Origin: Paraburkholderia tagetis
GTDB taxonomy: Bacteria > Pseudomonadota > Gammaproteobacteria > Burkholderiales > Burkholderiaceae
Length of the DNA: 41,261 bases
Reading direction: 5' to 3'
Assembly (NCBI RefSeq): GCF_022213065.1
Contig: NZ_JAKLJA010000051.1
Location: 1 to 41,261 of the forward strand
Position 1 is the first letter of the stretch, and each line of letters opens with the position of its first letter. Under the pieces are notes generated by a model. It saw nothing but the letters and a program-made list of their open reading frames with translations. It searched no databases and was not told the origin of the DNA. Below are positions 1 through 9,411 of the stretch, in pieces. The translations under genes were made by a program, and so were the position numbers.

Positions 1-110
1 TGACCATAGCGAGCTGGTCCCACCCCTTCCCATCCCGAACAGGACCGTGAAACAGCTCCACGCCGATGATAGTGCGGATTGCCCGTGTGAAAGTAGGTAA
101 TCGTCAGGCT
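1..110 (+). rRNA. rrf: 5S ribosomal RNA, 3' part
   Basis: The sequence matches the beta-proteobacterial 5S rRNA from just after its 5' end to the 3' end. It contains the conserved stretches CCCATCCCGAAC, CGCCGATGATAGTG and the closing GTAGGTAATCGTCAGGCT. A few 5' bases lie outside the window. This is the end of a ribosomal RNA operon, so the protein genes that follow begin a new transcriptional region. Confidence 0.95.
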
Positions 111-125
111 CCCTATGCAGTACGT

Positions 126-170
126 CCAGAACCCCGGTCGCTCCGAAAGAGCACCGGGGTTCTGGCGTTT
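126..170 (+). terminator. Rho-independent terminator of the rRNA operon
   Basis: A near-perfect stem is formed by CCAGAACCCCGGTCGCTC and GAGCACCGGGGTTCTGG with a short CGAAA loop, followed by CGTTT. It starts 16 bases after the 5S rRNA end, where rrn operons usually terminate. Confidence 0.9.
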
Positions 171-258
171 GAGGCGACGATCGTGTCCATCGGCCATCAC
201 GCGCTTTGAATAGCGCCTGTCACTGACCGGCATATTCGAAGACAGAGAAACGACTGTC

Positions 259-1152
259 TCACGCCGTCACCACGGCATGCTGCATCAGCTTCACGAACCT
301 GTCGGTTACCACAGGTAACGTCCTGCCTCTTTTCTTTACGATTGCGATCGGCCGGACGAACGCCGGATGGTCGATCGGCTTCACGATAAGTCCCGGTTCC
401 GCGCGCACCTCGCGAGCGGTCTCAGGCAGGATCGTGATGCCCAGTCCCGCGCGCACCATTGCGACGGCGGTCATCATATAGGTCGGCTCGCACGAGATAT
501 CGGGTGCCTCGCGCGTTTCGCTGAGCGCCGCATCGACGACGGCGCGCACGCTCGTGCCCGGCGCCGTGAGTACCAGTGGCGAGCGCACGAGATCGTCGAG
601 CGTGATGCGGCGCTTCTTCGCAAGCGGGTGCGCGCGCGGACAGACGGCAACGAGCCGGTCTACGCCTGTGTGCAGCACTTCGAGCATCGGATCGGACACT
701 TCTCCACCGGTCAGGCCGACATCGGCATCCTCGTTGCGTACGAGCGCATTCACGGTGCTCGCCACCACGTCGCGAATCTCGAACGCGACGCGCGGCACCT
801 CGCGCTTCATGCCGATCACAAGCTCTGGCAGCACACTTGCCGCGAACGTCGGCAGGCACGCGAGGCGGATCGTCCCGCGTTCCCCATCGCCTAAAGCACG
901 CGCATCGCGCAGCACGTTTTCCATGTCGTGGAGCGACTTGCGCATCAGCGGCAGTAATTCGCGCCCCGCCGGCGTCAGCGCAACGTTGCGGCTGTTGCGA
1001 TCGAAGAGCCTCGTGCCGATCGTTTCCTCCAGCCTGCGTATCTGCACAGTCAACGCAGGCTGCGACAGATGCAACCGCTCCGCCGCGCGCGTGAAATTGC
1101 CCGCCTCGGCTACCGCGACGAGCGCCCGGATATCGCGAAGATTGAGATCCAT
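259..1152 (-). CDS. LysR family transcriptional regulator
   Basis: This 297-residue protein has the usual LysR length. The N-terminus (about residues 5-60) carries the winged helix-turn-helix pattern, with FTRAAERLHLSQPALTVQIR and then LEETIGTRLFDR. The remainder (about 90-295) is a LysR effector-binding domain. It is divergent from the CitMHS transporter gene, with about 100 bp between the two starts. That is the classic arrangement for a LysR protein controlling the adjacent operon. By inference it activates the carboxylate transporter and AtuA-type genes when the substrate is present. The effector cannot be told from sequence. Confidence 0.93.
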   Translation of the reverse strand: MDLNLRDIRALVAVAEAGNFTRAAERLHLSQPALTVQIRRLEETIGTRLFDRNSRNVALTPAGRELLPLMRKSLHDMENVLRDARALGDGERGTIRLACLPTFAASVLPELVIGMKREVPRVAFEIRDVVASTVNALVRNEDADVGLTGGEVSDPMLEVLHTGVDRLVAVCPRAHPLAKKRRITLDDLVRSPLVLTAPGTSVRAVVDAALSETREAPDISCEPTYMMTAVAMVRAGLGITILPETAREVRAEPGLIVKPIDHPAFVRPIAIVKKRGRTLPVVTDRFVKLMQHAVVTA

Positions 1153-1251
1153 TACGAACGGTGATTACTGCGATCAAATCATTTCAATTGTGTTATTGCC
1201 GCCTCGACCATACGCTAGGCATCATCAAAAGACAAGATTTGGAGACAACTC

Positions 1252-2556
1252 ATGCCGGCTCTATTGGGGCTCGCCACCATCGTCGTCCTGCTCGGGGCGA
1301 TTCTTTCGAAGCGCATGTCGCCGCTCGTCGCGCTCATCATCGTACCGATCACGGCGTCGCTGATCGGCGGCTTCGGTCTGTCGACGAGCAAGTTCGTCGT
1401 CGACGGACTGAAGGGCCTGGCGCCCGTCGTCGGCATGTTCGTGTTCGCGATTCTCTACTTCGGCACGATCACGGACGCGGGCACGCTCGATCCGATCATC
1501 GACCGCATCCTGCGCGCAGTCGGCACGAAGCCGCCGCGCATTGTCATGGGCACGACGCTGCTCGCCCTGCTCGTCCATCTCGACGGCTCCGGCGCGGTGT
1601 GCTTCCTCGTCACGATCCCCGCGATGCTGCCGCTCTACGAACGCCTGAACATGGACAAACGCGTGTTGGCGGCCGCCGTTTCCATGGCTGCGGGCATCAA
1701 TTTCCTGCCGTGGACCGGGCCGATGATCCGTGCATCCGCGTCGCTGCATCTGCCCATTTCAGCGCTGTTCAATCCGCTGATTCCAGTGCAGGTGATCGGC
1801 ATGGCGTTCGTGTTTGGCATGGCCTGGTGGCTCGGCCGCCGGGAGGAAAAGCGCCTCGGCTATTTGGGTGTGAACGGCGCCGTTGCGCTTCCGAAGCGCG
1901 AACTCACGCCCGAGGAACAGGCGTTGCGCCGCCCGAAGAACTTCTGGTTCAACATTGTTCTGACGATCGTCGTGCTCGGCACGATGGTCACGATGGGCGA
2001 GAAGATTCCGCCCGCGATCATGTTCATGGTGGGCCTGTGCATCGCGCTGATGGTGAACTACCCGAACGTCGAGATGCAGCGAAAGCGCATCGATGCGCAC
2101 GCGCGCGCCGCGTTGCTGATGGCTGGCATCCTGCTCGCAGCGGGCGTGTTCACGGGCGTCATGCAGGGCAGCGGCATGCTGAAGGCGATGGCGCAGACGG
2201 CCATTGCTTTCGTACCGCCGGCGATGGCAGGGCACATTCCGGTCGTGCTCGGGATTGCCTCCATGCCGCTGTCGATGCTCTTCGATCCCGATTCTTTCTA
2301 TTTCGGTGTGCTACCGGTGATTGCCGAAGTGGCGTCGCAACTCGGCGTGCCGGCGGTACATGTCGGCCAGGCCGCGCTGCTCGGGCAGATGACGACCGGC
2401 TTTCCCGTGAGCCCGCTCACGCCCGCGACGTTCCTCGTCGTCGGTCTGTGCGGCATCGATCTCGCGGACCATCAGAAGTTTACGTTCCCGTTGCTGTTCG
2501 GCGCTTCGATCATCATGACGATCGCATGCGTCGTGCTAGGCGTGTTTCCGTTGTAA
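1252..2556 (+). CDS. CitMHS family citrate/metal:proton symporter-like transporter
   Basis: This 434-residue inner-membrane protein has about eleven or twelve hydrophobic segments. It resembles the CitMHS family (citrate-Mg:H+ symporters), for example in the repeated loop HLDGSGAVCFLVTIPAMLPLYERL and the motif INFLPWTGPMIRAS. The start is supported by GGAGACA just upstream. It is first in an apparent operon with the AtuA-family gene, whose candidate starts lie 10 and 19 bases downstream. Citrate itself is not assured: family members carry various di- and tricarboxylates, and the neighbours suggest uptake of a carboxylate that is then degraded. The role is inferred from family and context. Confidence 0.88.
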   Translation: MPALLGLATIVVLLGAILSKRMSPLVALIIVPITASLIGGFGLSTSKFVVDGLKGLAPVVGMFVFAILYFGTITDAGTLDPIIDRILRAVGTKPPRIVMGTTLLALLVHLDGSGAVCFLVTIPAMLPLYERLNMDKRVLAAAVSMAAGINFLPWTGPMIRASASLHLPISALFNPLIPVQVIGMAFVFGMAWWLGRREEKRLGYLGVNGAVALPKRELTPEEQALRRPKNFWFNIVLTIVVLGTMVTMGEKIPPAIMFMVGLCIALMVNYPNVEMQRKRIDAHARAALLMAGILLAAGVFTGVMQGSGMLKAMAQTAIAFVPPAMAGHIPVVLGIASMPLSMLFDPDSFYFGVLPVIAEVASQLGVPAVHVGQAALLGQMTTGFPVSPLTPATFLVVGLCGIDLADHQKFTFPLLFGASIIMTIACVVLGVFPL

Positions 2557-2575
2557 CCTGGAATAGTTGACGTAC

Positions 2576-3949
2576 ATGAACCAGACAGAATCATCAAAGC
2601 GCGTGAGGATCGGCGCGGGAGCTGGTTATTCCGGCGACCGCATCGAACCCGCAGTCGAACTCGCAGAGCACGGCGCGCTCGACTACCTCGTATTCGAGTG
2701 CCTCGCGGAACGCACGATCGCGATCGCGCAGCAGGCGCGTCGCAACGATCCCGAACTCGGCTACGACCCGTTGCTTGAAGCACGCATGCGCGCCGTGCTG
2801 CCGTCCGCCGTGAAGAACCGCGTGCGCATCATTTCGAACATGGGCGCCGCCAATCCCCGCGCCGCGGCTACGAAGACCGCGCAGCTCGCGCGCGAGCTGG
2901 GTTTGCATGGCCTGAAGATTGCCGCAGTGGCCGGCGACGATGTGCTCGATGCGGTGCTGCGATCGAATCTGCGCTTCGAGGAAACCGGCGAAGACGTCAG
3001 CACTTATGCCGATCGTATCGTGTCGGCGAATGCGTATCTCGGCGCATCGCCGATCGTCGATGCGCTTGCGGCGGGCGCCGATATCGTACTGACGGGGCGT
3101 GTCGCAGATCCGTCGTTGTTCACGGCGCCGCTCATCCACGAATTCGGCTGGCGCATGGATGACTGGAATACGCTCGGGCAGGCGACCGTCGTCGGTCATC
3201 TGCTCGAATGCGCGGGGCAGGTGACAGGCGGCTATTTCGCCGATCCCGGCTACAAGGACGTTGGCAATCTGGCGCGCCTCGGCTTTCCGATCGGCGAGGT
3301 CAGCGCGGACGGCGCCGTCGTCGTGACGAAGGTGGCGCATGCGGGCGGCCGCGTGACCGAGGCCACCTGCAAGGAACAACTGCTGTACGAGATCCACGAT
3401 CCGGGCCGCTACTTTCAACCCGATGTCGTTGCGGACTTCACGCAGGTTTGTGTCGCTCAGGAAGCGCAAGACCGCGTGCGAGTGACAGGCGGGCGCGGCC
3501 ACGCGCGCACCGGCACGCTGAAAACGTCGGTCGCTTATGTCGATGGCTACATCGGCGAAGGGCAGATCTCGTATGGTGGACCCGGCGCGCTCGCGCGGGC
3601 GCGGCTTGCGCTCGATATCGTGCGCGAGCGTCTTGCGATCATCGGTGTCGATACGAGCGAACTGCGCTTGGATTTAATCGGCGTGAATTCCCTGTATGGC
3701 GATGCACTCGCCACGCACCACGACGAGCCGCACGAAGTCCGCGTGCGCGTGGCGGGCCGCACCTCGAATGCGACAGACGCGGCGCGCATCGGCAACGAGG
3801 TCGAAACGCTCTACACCAACGGACCGGCGGGCGGCGGCGGCGTGACGAAGGCGACGCGCGAGGTGATCGCCGTACAGTCGGTGCTGCTGCCGCGCGAGCA
3901 TGTGAATCCGGTCTTCGAATTTGTGGAGGCAAGCAATGAAACTGCGTGA
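2576..3949 (+). CDS. Acyclic terpene utilization AtuA family protein (DUF1446)
   Basis: This 457-residue protein matches the AtuA/DUF1446 family at its start (VRIGAGAGYSGDRIEPAVEL), at the ISNMGAANPRAAA segment and at ADIVLTGRVADPSLF. The family is named after the atu gene cluster for acyclic terpene catabolism in Pseudomonas. Its biochemical reaction is not established. I chose the ATG at 2576; an in-frame TTG at 2567 sits closer to a GGA and would add three residues. The stop overlaps the next gene, which carries the small domain often found at the C-terminus of longer AtuA proteins. The two probably act as a split pair. With the transporter upstream, a role in breakdown of an imported organic acid is likely. 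Confidence 0.88.
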   Translation: MNQTESSKRVRIGAGAGYSGDRIEPAVELAEHGALDYLVFECLAERTIAIAQQARRNDPELGYDPLLEARMRAVLPSAVKNRVRIISNMGAANPRAAATKTAQLARELGLHGLKIAAVAGDDVLDAVLRSNLRFEETGEDVSTYADRIVSANAYLGASPIVDALAAGADIVLTGRVADPSLFTAPLIHEFGWRMDDWNTLGQATVVGHLLECAGQVTGGYFADPGYKDVGNLARLGFPIGEVSADGAVVVTKVAHAGGRVTEATCKEQLLYEIHDPGRYFQPDVVADFTQVCVAQEAQDRVRVTGGRGHARTGTLKTSVAYVDGYIGEGQISYGGPGALARARLALDIVRERLAIIGVDTSELRLDLIGVNSLYGDALATHHDEPHEVRVRVAGRTSNATDAARIGNEVETLYTNGPAGGGGVTKATREVIAVQSVLLPREHVNPVFEFVEASNETA

Positions 3950-4262
3950 ACTGGCGCATGGCCGCACCGGCGACAAGGGCAACACGCTCAACGTCTCGGT
4001 GATCTGCTTCGACGCAAAGCATTATTCCTGGCTGCGCAATGTCCTGACCCCCGAGCGTGTCAAAGCTCACCTCGCCGATGTGGTGAAAGGCGATGTTGTA
4101 CGTTACGAACTGCCGCTTCTGGGCGCATTCAATTTCGTGCTCGGCCACGCACTCGGGGGAGGCGTCACCCGCTCGCTGGCGCTCGATGCGCACGGCAAGT
4201 CGATGAGCACTGCGCTTCTCGATATGGACGTCAGTGAGCCGCCTGAATCAGGGAGAGCGTGA
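3936..4262 (+). CDS. AtuA-partner small domain protein
   Basis: This 108-residue protein starts MKLRELAHGRTGDKGNTLNV, the hallmark of the small AtuA-associated domain. The domain is fused to the C-terminus in longer AtuA proteins and separate in others. GGAGG at 3925-3929, six bases before the ATG, decides the start. The gene overlaps the AtuA gene by 14 bases in another frame, which suggests coupled translation and a complex. The motifs LGAFNFVLGHALGGG and RTGDKG are typical of the family. Its function is unknown beyond that partnership. Confidence 0.85.
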   Translation: MKLRELAHGRTGDKGNTLNVSVICFDAKHYSWLRNVLTPERVKAHLADVVKGDVVRYELPLLGAFNFVLGHALGGGVTRSLALDAHGKSMSTALLDMDVSEPPESGRA

Positions 4263-4310
4263 CCCAACGCTTGATGTCACGCCTCCAACGCACTCAGCTT
4301 GTGCCCGAAG

Positions 4311-4823
4311 TCATTTGGCTCGCTTTAGCACGACCTCTCCCGAGCCGCCCCCGGAGGCTGCAGGCGTGGTCCACCTGAGCTCATCTCCCGAGAGGACAAA
4401 CGGTCTGCGTTGCTCGACCCCGTTCCAGTTCGGAAATGTGCTCGTATCTATGCGAAAGGTGATAGTTTTGTCTGCTTCATTTACGACGTAGGTACCAAAA
4501 TGGGCGATAGAACCTTGCACCACGGCGCGATATTCCTCCGCACTGCCCTTCATTCGATCGTTGGTTACATACTTGGGCAAGTCGCCGCGCGAATTCACTA
4601 GCGCGTAGTGGCCATGGCCGTCAAAGATCACGAGGCCGTGGGGATTGGGGCCGTACATTGGTGTGCGGCTGCCATCCGGGCGGACAGTGTCGACCGAGAC
4701 GTACGTCCATGCGCCGGCCAGTTGCTGGTCCAGTGGCTGTTGGCTCAACGCAATGCCCGATTGAAGCGTGAGTCCCAGAAGCACCAATCGCGGAACGGTG
4801 GTGACGATGTGGATGTGATTCAC
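4311..4823 (-). CDS. Secreted lipocalin-like domain protein
   Basis: This protein of about 170 residues has a signal peptide (hydrophobic segment PRLVLLGLTLQSGIALS, cleavage probable before QQ). A single lipocalin-like domain follows, as seen in LAGAWTYVSVDTVRPDGSR, GLVIFDGHGHYALVNSR and the closing LSGDELRWTTP. I chose a GTG start at 4823 because AGGAGGAGG lies immediately upstream; an ATG 48 bases further out has no such site. The protein is predicted to be periplasmic. Its ligand and role are unknown. It stands alone between the AtuA operon and the efflux operon, both on other transcripts. Confidence 0.78.
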   Translation of the reverse strand: MNHIHIVTTVPRLVLLGLTLQSGIALSQQPLDQQLAGAWTYVSVDTVRPDGSRTPMYGPNPHGLVIFDGHGHYALVNSRGDLPKYVTNDRMKGSAEEYRAVVQGSIAHFGTYVVNEADKTITFRIDTSTFPNWNGVEQRRPFVLSGDELRWTTPAASGGGSGEVVLKRAK

Positions 4824-5064
4824 GGACCTCCTCCTCTCGCACAGCGACTTATAACGCGCGCCCGAAAGCACTCGTAGTTAGCGCGACCGTCCACGTCTCC
4901 CAGCAATTTCCGGGCTGAAGCAGGGTTTGTGTCGCTTATCGATACGACACGCTATTAGGCAGGCGAACATCGGTCTATCGGTCAGCGGCAGCATTCCATC
5001 AAAATTGCCTCGCGTCCGTGCGAAAGCAGACATATCTGGGCTGATACTGCCACCCGTCTTTGTT

Positions 5065-8000
5065 CTACTTCTCATACTCCGTACGCGCGTCGAACGCGTC
5101 CTGCGTCAGCTGTCCTGAATGCGATGACTGGTGATCCCGGCTCTTGTGCAAACTCGCGGGGTTGCCTGGCCGAATCCTGAACCAGATCGAATACATGGCC
5201 GGCAAGAACACCAGCGTCAGTACCGTCCCGGCGAGCGTCCCGCCGATCAGCGTATAAGCGAGCGTGCCCCAGAACACCGAATGGGTCAGCGGAATGAACG
5301 CGAGGATCGCTGCCATCGCAGTCAGGATCACCGGACGCGCACGCTGCACAGTGGCTTCGACGACTGCGTGGAACGGGTCAAGTCCCGCCTGCTTGTTCTG
5401 GTGGATCTGCCCGATCAGGATCAGCGTGTTGCGCATCAGGATCCCCGACAGCGCAATCAGGCCGACCAGCGCGTTGATACCAAACGGCTGCCGGAACAGG
5501 ATCAACGTCGGCACCACGCCGATCAGGCCGAGCGGACTCGTCATGAAAACCATCACCATCGCGGAGATCGAGCGAACCTGGAAGATGATGATGATTAGCG
5601 TGATTGCCAGCATGATCGGGAATAGCGGCAGCATGGCTGTCGTCGCTTTGGCCGACTCCTCGATGGAACCCGCCTGCTCAATGCGGTAGCCCGTCGGCAG
5701 CCTGGCGATGATGGGTTGAAGCTGCCTGGTGATCGCCGTTGATACGTCCGGCGGCTGGAGGTTGTCCGCAATGTCGCCCCGCACCGTGATCGTCGGCATG
5801 CGGTCGCGCCAGCGCATGATCGGCTCCTCCATCCGCACATCGACCTTGCCGACCTGCGACAGCGGGATGCGCTGCCCGTTGGCGCCGGCCAGCGTGAAGT
5901 CGCCGAGCCGTGCGGGGTCGAGCCGCGCCTCGCCGGCCGAGCGCGCGATGACCTGCACGGTTCGAATATCCTCACGCACGGCGGTCACAGGCACGCCGGT
6001 GAGCAGGAACTGCAGTTGTTGCGCGACGGCGCTGGACGTCAGCCCTACCGCTTGCAGACGGTCCTGCTGTAACGAGAAGTGCAGCGTGGGCGAGCGCGTG
6101 CCCCAGTCGGCGTTGACCGTGCGCATCATCGGACTGCCGTCCATCACCCGCTGAACTTGCGCAGCGATAGCACGCAGCGTGTCGGGGTCGGGGCCGGTGA
6201 CGCGCCAGGCCACCGGGAACGGCGAATATGGCCCGAACACGAGTTGTGTGACCCGCACACGCGCTTGCGGGGCGAGACCGCCTGCAATGGCCTGCCGCAG
6301 CCGCTGCTTCAGTGCATCGCGCTCTTCCTGGCTGTCCGTGCGGACCACGATCTTCGCGAACGACGGATCGGGTAGTTCCGGTCCCATCGCCAGATAGAAA
6401 CGCGGCGCACCCTGCCCGACGTACGCCGTGACGATGCTCGCTTCCTTTTGCGTCGCAAGCCACGCTTCGACTTTCGCCGTGGCAGCGCTGGTTTGGGAAA
6501 TCGACGTGCCATAGGGCATCTGCACCTCGACCAGTACTTCGGGACGGTCGGAGATGGGGAAGAACTGTTTCTTGACGATCGCCATGCCGAGAATCGCGAG
6601 CACGAACAGGCCGACGACCGAGCCGGCGACGAGCCATTTGCGCGCGATGACGCGCGTGAGCAACTGCCGGAAGCGGTTGTAGCGCGGTGTGTCGTAGATT
6701 GCGTCGTGACCCCCTTCGATCTTTTTGAAGTCGGGCAGCATCTTCACGCCGAGGTACGGCGTGAAGATCACGGCGACGACCCACGATGCGATCAGCGCGA
6801 TGCCAACGATCCAGAACATGTTGCTGGTGTATTCGCCTGCGGTGGATCGGGCGAAGCCGTTGGGCATGAAGCCAACCGCCGTCACGAGCGTGCCCGACAG
6901 CATGGGCGCGGCGGTATGGCTCCACGCGTAGGCGGAGGCAGCCACGCGGCTGTAGCCTTCCTCCATTTTCACCACCATCATTTCAATGGCGATGATCGCG
7001 TCGTCCACCAGCAGGCCGAGCGCCAGGATCAGGGATCCCAGGGTGATGCGGTCGAAATTCTTGCCGCTCGCGGCCATCGCCACGAACACGATGGCCAGCG
7101 TCAACGGCACGGCGGCGGCAACCACCAGGCCCGCACGCCAGCCCATGCTCGCGAAACTCACGAGCATGACGACCAGCAGGGCGGCGAAAAACTTGAGCAT
7201 GAACTCGTCGACCGCCGAATGAATGTTGACGGCCTGATCGGTGACCTTGGTCAGGCTCATGCCCAGCGGCAACCCGGCGTTGATTGCGCCGACCTCGCTG
7301 TCCAGCGCCTTGCCGAGCTCGAGCCCGTTCCAGCCGTCGCGCATGACGATGCCCAGCAGCAGCGCGGGCTCGCCGTTGTTGCGAATCATGAACGTCGCCG
7401 GATCTTCATAACCGCGCTCGACCGTGGCAATGTCCGACAGCTTCAGCGTGCGGCCCTGCACGACGACCGGCGTGTCGCGGATCTTCTGCAGGTTGTCGAA
7501 GGCGCCGTCCAGGCGAATGAATACCTCCGGTCCCTTCGTTTCGACGGAGCCGGCCGGCGTGAGGGCATTCTGGCCATTGAGCGCGGCGAACACGTCCTGC
7601 GGGCTGACGCCGAGCGTCGCCAGCCGGTCATGCGAAAACTGCACGTAGATGCGCTCGGCCTGCTCGCCGATGATATTGACCTTCTTCACGCCCGGCACAT
7701 GCAGCAGCCGTTGACGCTGCGTCTCCGCATCGCGCACGAGCAGGCGCTGCGGTTCGCCCCTGGCCTTCAGCGCGAAGAGTGCAAAGGTGACGTCGGCATA
7801 TTCGTCATTGACCATCGGCCCGATCACGCCGGCGGGCAGGTTGGCGGCCTCGTCGCCGATCTTTTTCCGCGCCTGGTAGAACTGCTCCTGCACCTCCGAA
7901 GGCGGTGTGCTGTCGAGCAGCGTCAACGTCGTGAAGGCCAGCCCAGGTCGCGTGTAGGTCTCGGTCCGGTCGTACCAGCGCAGCTCCTGCATGCGCTTTT

Positions 8001-8217
8001 CGATTTTCTCGGCGACCTGGTCGTGCATTTCCTGCGCGGTGGCGCCGGGCCACGCGGTGATAATCGTCATCACCTTGACCGTGAAGGCGGGATCTTCGGC
8101 GCGACCCAGCTTGAAGAACGACACGAGCCCGGCCAGCGAGATCAGGCAGATCAGGAACAGCGTGATCGCGCGCTCGCGCACGGCGAGCGCCGACAGGTTG
8201 AATCGACCTTCGCTCAC
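5065..8217 (-). CDS. RND efflux inner-membrane permease (HAE1 family)
   Basis: This 1050-residue protein has the full AcrB-type length and architecture: an N-terminal membrane helix, a large periplasmic domain, a six-helix block, a second periplasmic domain and a second helix block. The proton-relay aspartates are present in GLLVDDAI (about residues 405-406) in the fourth helix. The start is the GTG in a GTGA overlap with the adaptor stop, preceded by AAGGAG. An upstream in-frame ATG would add 67 Arg-rich residues that are an artefact of the overlapping adaptor gene. It pumps hydrophobic compounds out through the adaptor and outer-membrane channel encoded beside it. The substrate is not predictable from the sequence. 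Confidence 0.95.
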   Translation of the reverse strand: MSEGRFNLSALAVRERAITLFLICLISLAGLVSFFKLGRAEDPAFTVKVMTIITAWPGATAQEMHDQVAEKIEKRMQELRWYDRTETYTRPGLAFTTLTLLDSTPPSEVQEQFYQARKKIGDEAANLPAGVIGPMVNDEYADVTFALFALKARGEPQRLLVRDAETQRQRLLHVPGVKKVNIIGEQAERIYVQFSHDRLATLGVSPQDVFAALNGQNALTPAGSVETKGPEVFIRLDGAFDNLQKIRDTPVVVQGRTLKLSDIATVERGYEDPATFMIRNNGEPALLLGIVMRDGWNGLELGKALDSEVGAINAGLPLGMSLTKVTDQAVNIHSAVDEFMLKFFAALLVVMLVSFASMGWRAGLVVAAAVPLTLAIVFVAMAASGKNFDRITLGSLILALGLLVDDAIIAIEMMVVKMEEGYSRVAASAYAWSHTAAPMLSGTLVTAVGFMPNGFARSTAGEYTSNMFWIVGIALIASWVVAVIFTPYLGVKMLPDFKKIEGGHDAIYDTPRYNRFRQLLTRVIARKWLVAGSVVGLFVLAILGMAIVKKQFFPISDRPEVLVEVQMPYGTSISQTSAATAKVEAWLATQKEASIVTAYVGQGAPRFYLAMGPELPDPSFAKIVVRTDSQEERDALKQRLRQAIAGGLAPQARVRVTQLVFGPYSPFPVAWRVTGPDPDTLRAIAAQVQRVMDGSPMMRTVNADWGTRSPTLHFSLQQDRLQAVGLTSSAVAQQLQFLLTGVPVTAVREDIRTVQVIARSAGEARLDPARLGDFTLAGANGQRIPLSQVGKVDVRMEEPIMRWRDRMPTITVRGDIADNLQPPDVSTAITRQLQPIIARLPTGYRIEQAGSIEESAKATTAMLPLFPIMLAITLIIIIFQVRSISAMVMVFMTSPLGLIGVVPTLILFRQPFGINALVGLIALSGILMRNTLILIGQIHQNKQAGLDPFHAVVEATVQRARPVILTAMAAILAFIPLTHSVFWGTLAYTLIGGTLAGTVLTLVFLPAMYSIWFRIRPGNPASLHKSRDHQSSHSGQLTQDAFDARTEYEK

Positions 8218-9329
8218 GGACGTACTCCTTCGCTCGCCATCGCGACGGCCTGGCCGGACACGCGGACCGGCTCGCCTTCGCGCAGCAATTGGGCGCCGAG
8301 CGCGACGACCCGGTCGCCTTGCCTCAGTCCACCGGATACGCGGGCGCTGTCGTCGTCCAGATGTACGACGGTAACGGGCCGCCATGCAACCTTGGCCGGC
8401 TCGCCGTTGATCGTCCACACGCCCGGGCCCTTGCCCGTGTCGAGCAGCGCACCGATCGGCACCTCCAAACCGCCCTGGAACGCCACACGCGCGTCCGGAA
8501 TCTGAACCGTGACGGTTGCGCCTAACGGCGCGTCGTCCAGCGCACCCTGCAGCACATAACGCGCTTCGAAAGTGCGAGTACGTGGATCCGCCGTATCCGA
8601 GAGTTGGCGCAGCGTGGCTGGCTCGCTCACGCCGCTGTTACCGAACAGGGTGGCCTGGGCGACCGAACCCATCGCCGGGCGCAGGGTTTCCGGTAACTGG
8701 ATCAGAGCCTCGCGGCGCCCGGCGTGGGCCAGGCGCACCACGGGCTGTCCGGCGCTGACGACCTGGCCGGGTTCGGCCAGCGTTTCCATCACAACGCCAT
8801 CGCCGTCCGCCACCAGCTCGGCATAGCCCGTCGCATTTCGCGCGATGTCGGCGTCTGCCTCAGCCGCACTCAGCTGCGCCTTGGCGGCATCGGCGGCCGC
8901 CTTGGCCTGGTCGTAGGCCGAGGCCGAAATGGCACCCGTGCCGCGCAGGTCGCGATAGCGTGCCTCATCCTGCGCGCTCTGCTGCGCGCGCGCCCGCGCG
9001 GCGGTGACCGCCTCCTGCCGGGCCTGTGCGGCAAGTTTGAGATCGATGGGATCGAGGCGCATCAGCGGCTGGCCGCGTTTGACGGTCTGGCCGGCATCCA
9101 CAAGCCGTTCCAGCACCTTGCCGGAGACACGGAAACCCAGCTCGCTCTGCACGCGGGCTGCGACCGTCCCCGTAAATGAACGGGACGCGGGAATAGCCGC
9201 CTGAACGATGGCTGTGCGCACCAGTGGGGCCTCGGTGCGCGGATCGGACGGTGCTTTTTCGCCGCAGGCCGCTAGCGCAAGCGGCAACGCACAGGCGAGT
9301 GCGGAGGTGGCAAGGCGACGCGAGAACAT
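8214..9329 (-). CDS. RND efflux periplasmic adaptor lipoprotein
   Basis: This 371-residue membrane-fusion protein begins with a lipoprotein signal whose lipobox ends LAAC (Cys at about residue 21). It then shows the biotinyl-lipoyl half motifs (GKVLERLVDAGQTVKRGQPL and GVVMETLAEPGQVVSAGQPV) around an Ala-rich alpha-hairpin. Beta-barrel and membrane-proximal parts follow. It bridges the permease and the outer-membrane channel. Its stop overlaps the permease start (GTGA), so the two are translationally coupled. Its own promoter and a TetR-type operator lie between it and tetR. Confidence 0.94.
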   Translation of the reverse strand: MFSRRLATSALACALPLALAACGEKAPSDPRTEAPLVRTAIVQAAIPASRSFTGTVAARVQSELGFRVSGKVLERLVDAGQTVKRGQPLMRLDPIDLKLAAQARQEAVTAARARAQQSAQDEARYRDLRGTGAISASAYDQAKAAADAAKAQLSAAEADADIARNATGYAELVADGDGVVMETLAEPGQVVSAGQPVVRLAHAGRREALIQLPETLRPAMGSVAQATLFGNSGVSEPATLRQLSDTADPRTRTFEARYVLQGALDDAPLGATVTVQIPDARVAFQGGLEVPIGALLDTGKGPGVWTINGEPAKVAWRPVTVVHLDDDSARVSGGLRQGDRVVALGAQLLREGEPVRVSGQAVAMASEGVRP

Positions 9330-9361
9330 GAAAGCCCCATCGGTGAGTGATGATGGCTTTC

Positions 9362-9399
9362 ATTATTGTTCTTGTGACCAATATAGTCAATAGTCACAA
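9362..9399 (-). promoter_or_regulatory. Adaptor-permease promoter with TetR operator
   Basis: A 24-bp palindrome at 9374-9397 has half-sites GTGACCA and TAGTCAC separated by 10 bp. It matches the operator at 10058-10081 at 20 of 24 positions when one is reversed. On the minus strand TTGACT (9385-9390) and AATAAT (9362-9367) form a -35/-10 pair with 17-bp spacing, and the -35 lies inside the palindrome. A bound TetR protein would block this promoter. Confidence 0.75.
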
Positions 9400-9411
9400 T
9401 CGCGACCCCGG

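Noticed and set aside
1161..2570. 469-codon plus-strand frame over the CitMHS gene
   Set aside because: It is an Arg/His-rich shadow in another frame of the CitMHS gene, which has membrane helices and family motifs.
6448..8505. 685-codon plus-strand frame opposite the RND permease and adaptor
   Set aside because: The minus-strand genes have clear families, and this frame is an Arg/His/Asp-rich antisense shadow typical of high-GC codon bias.
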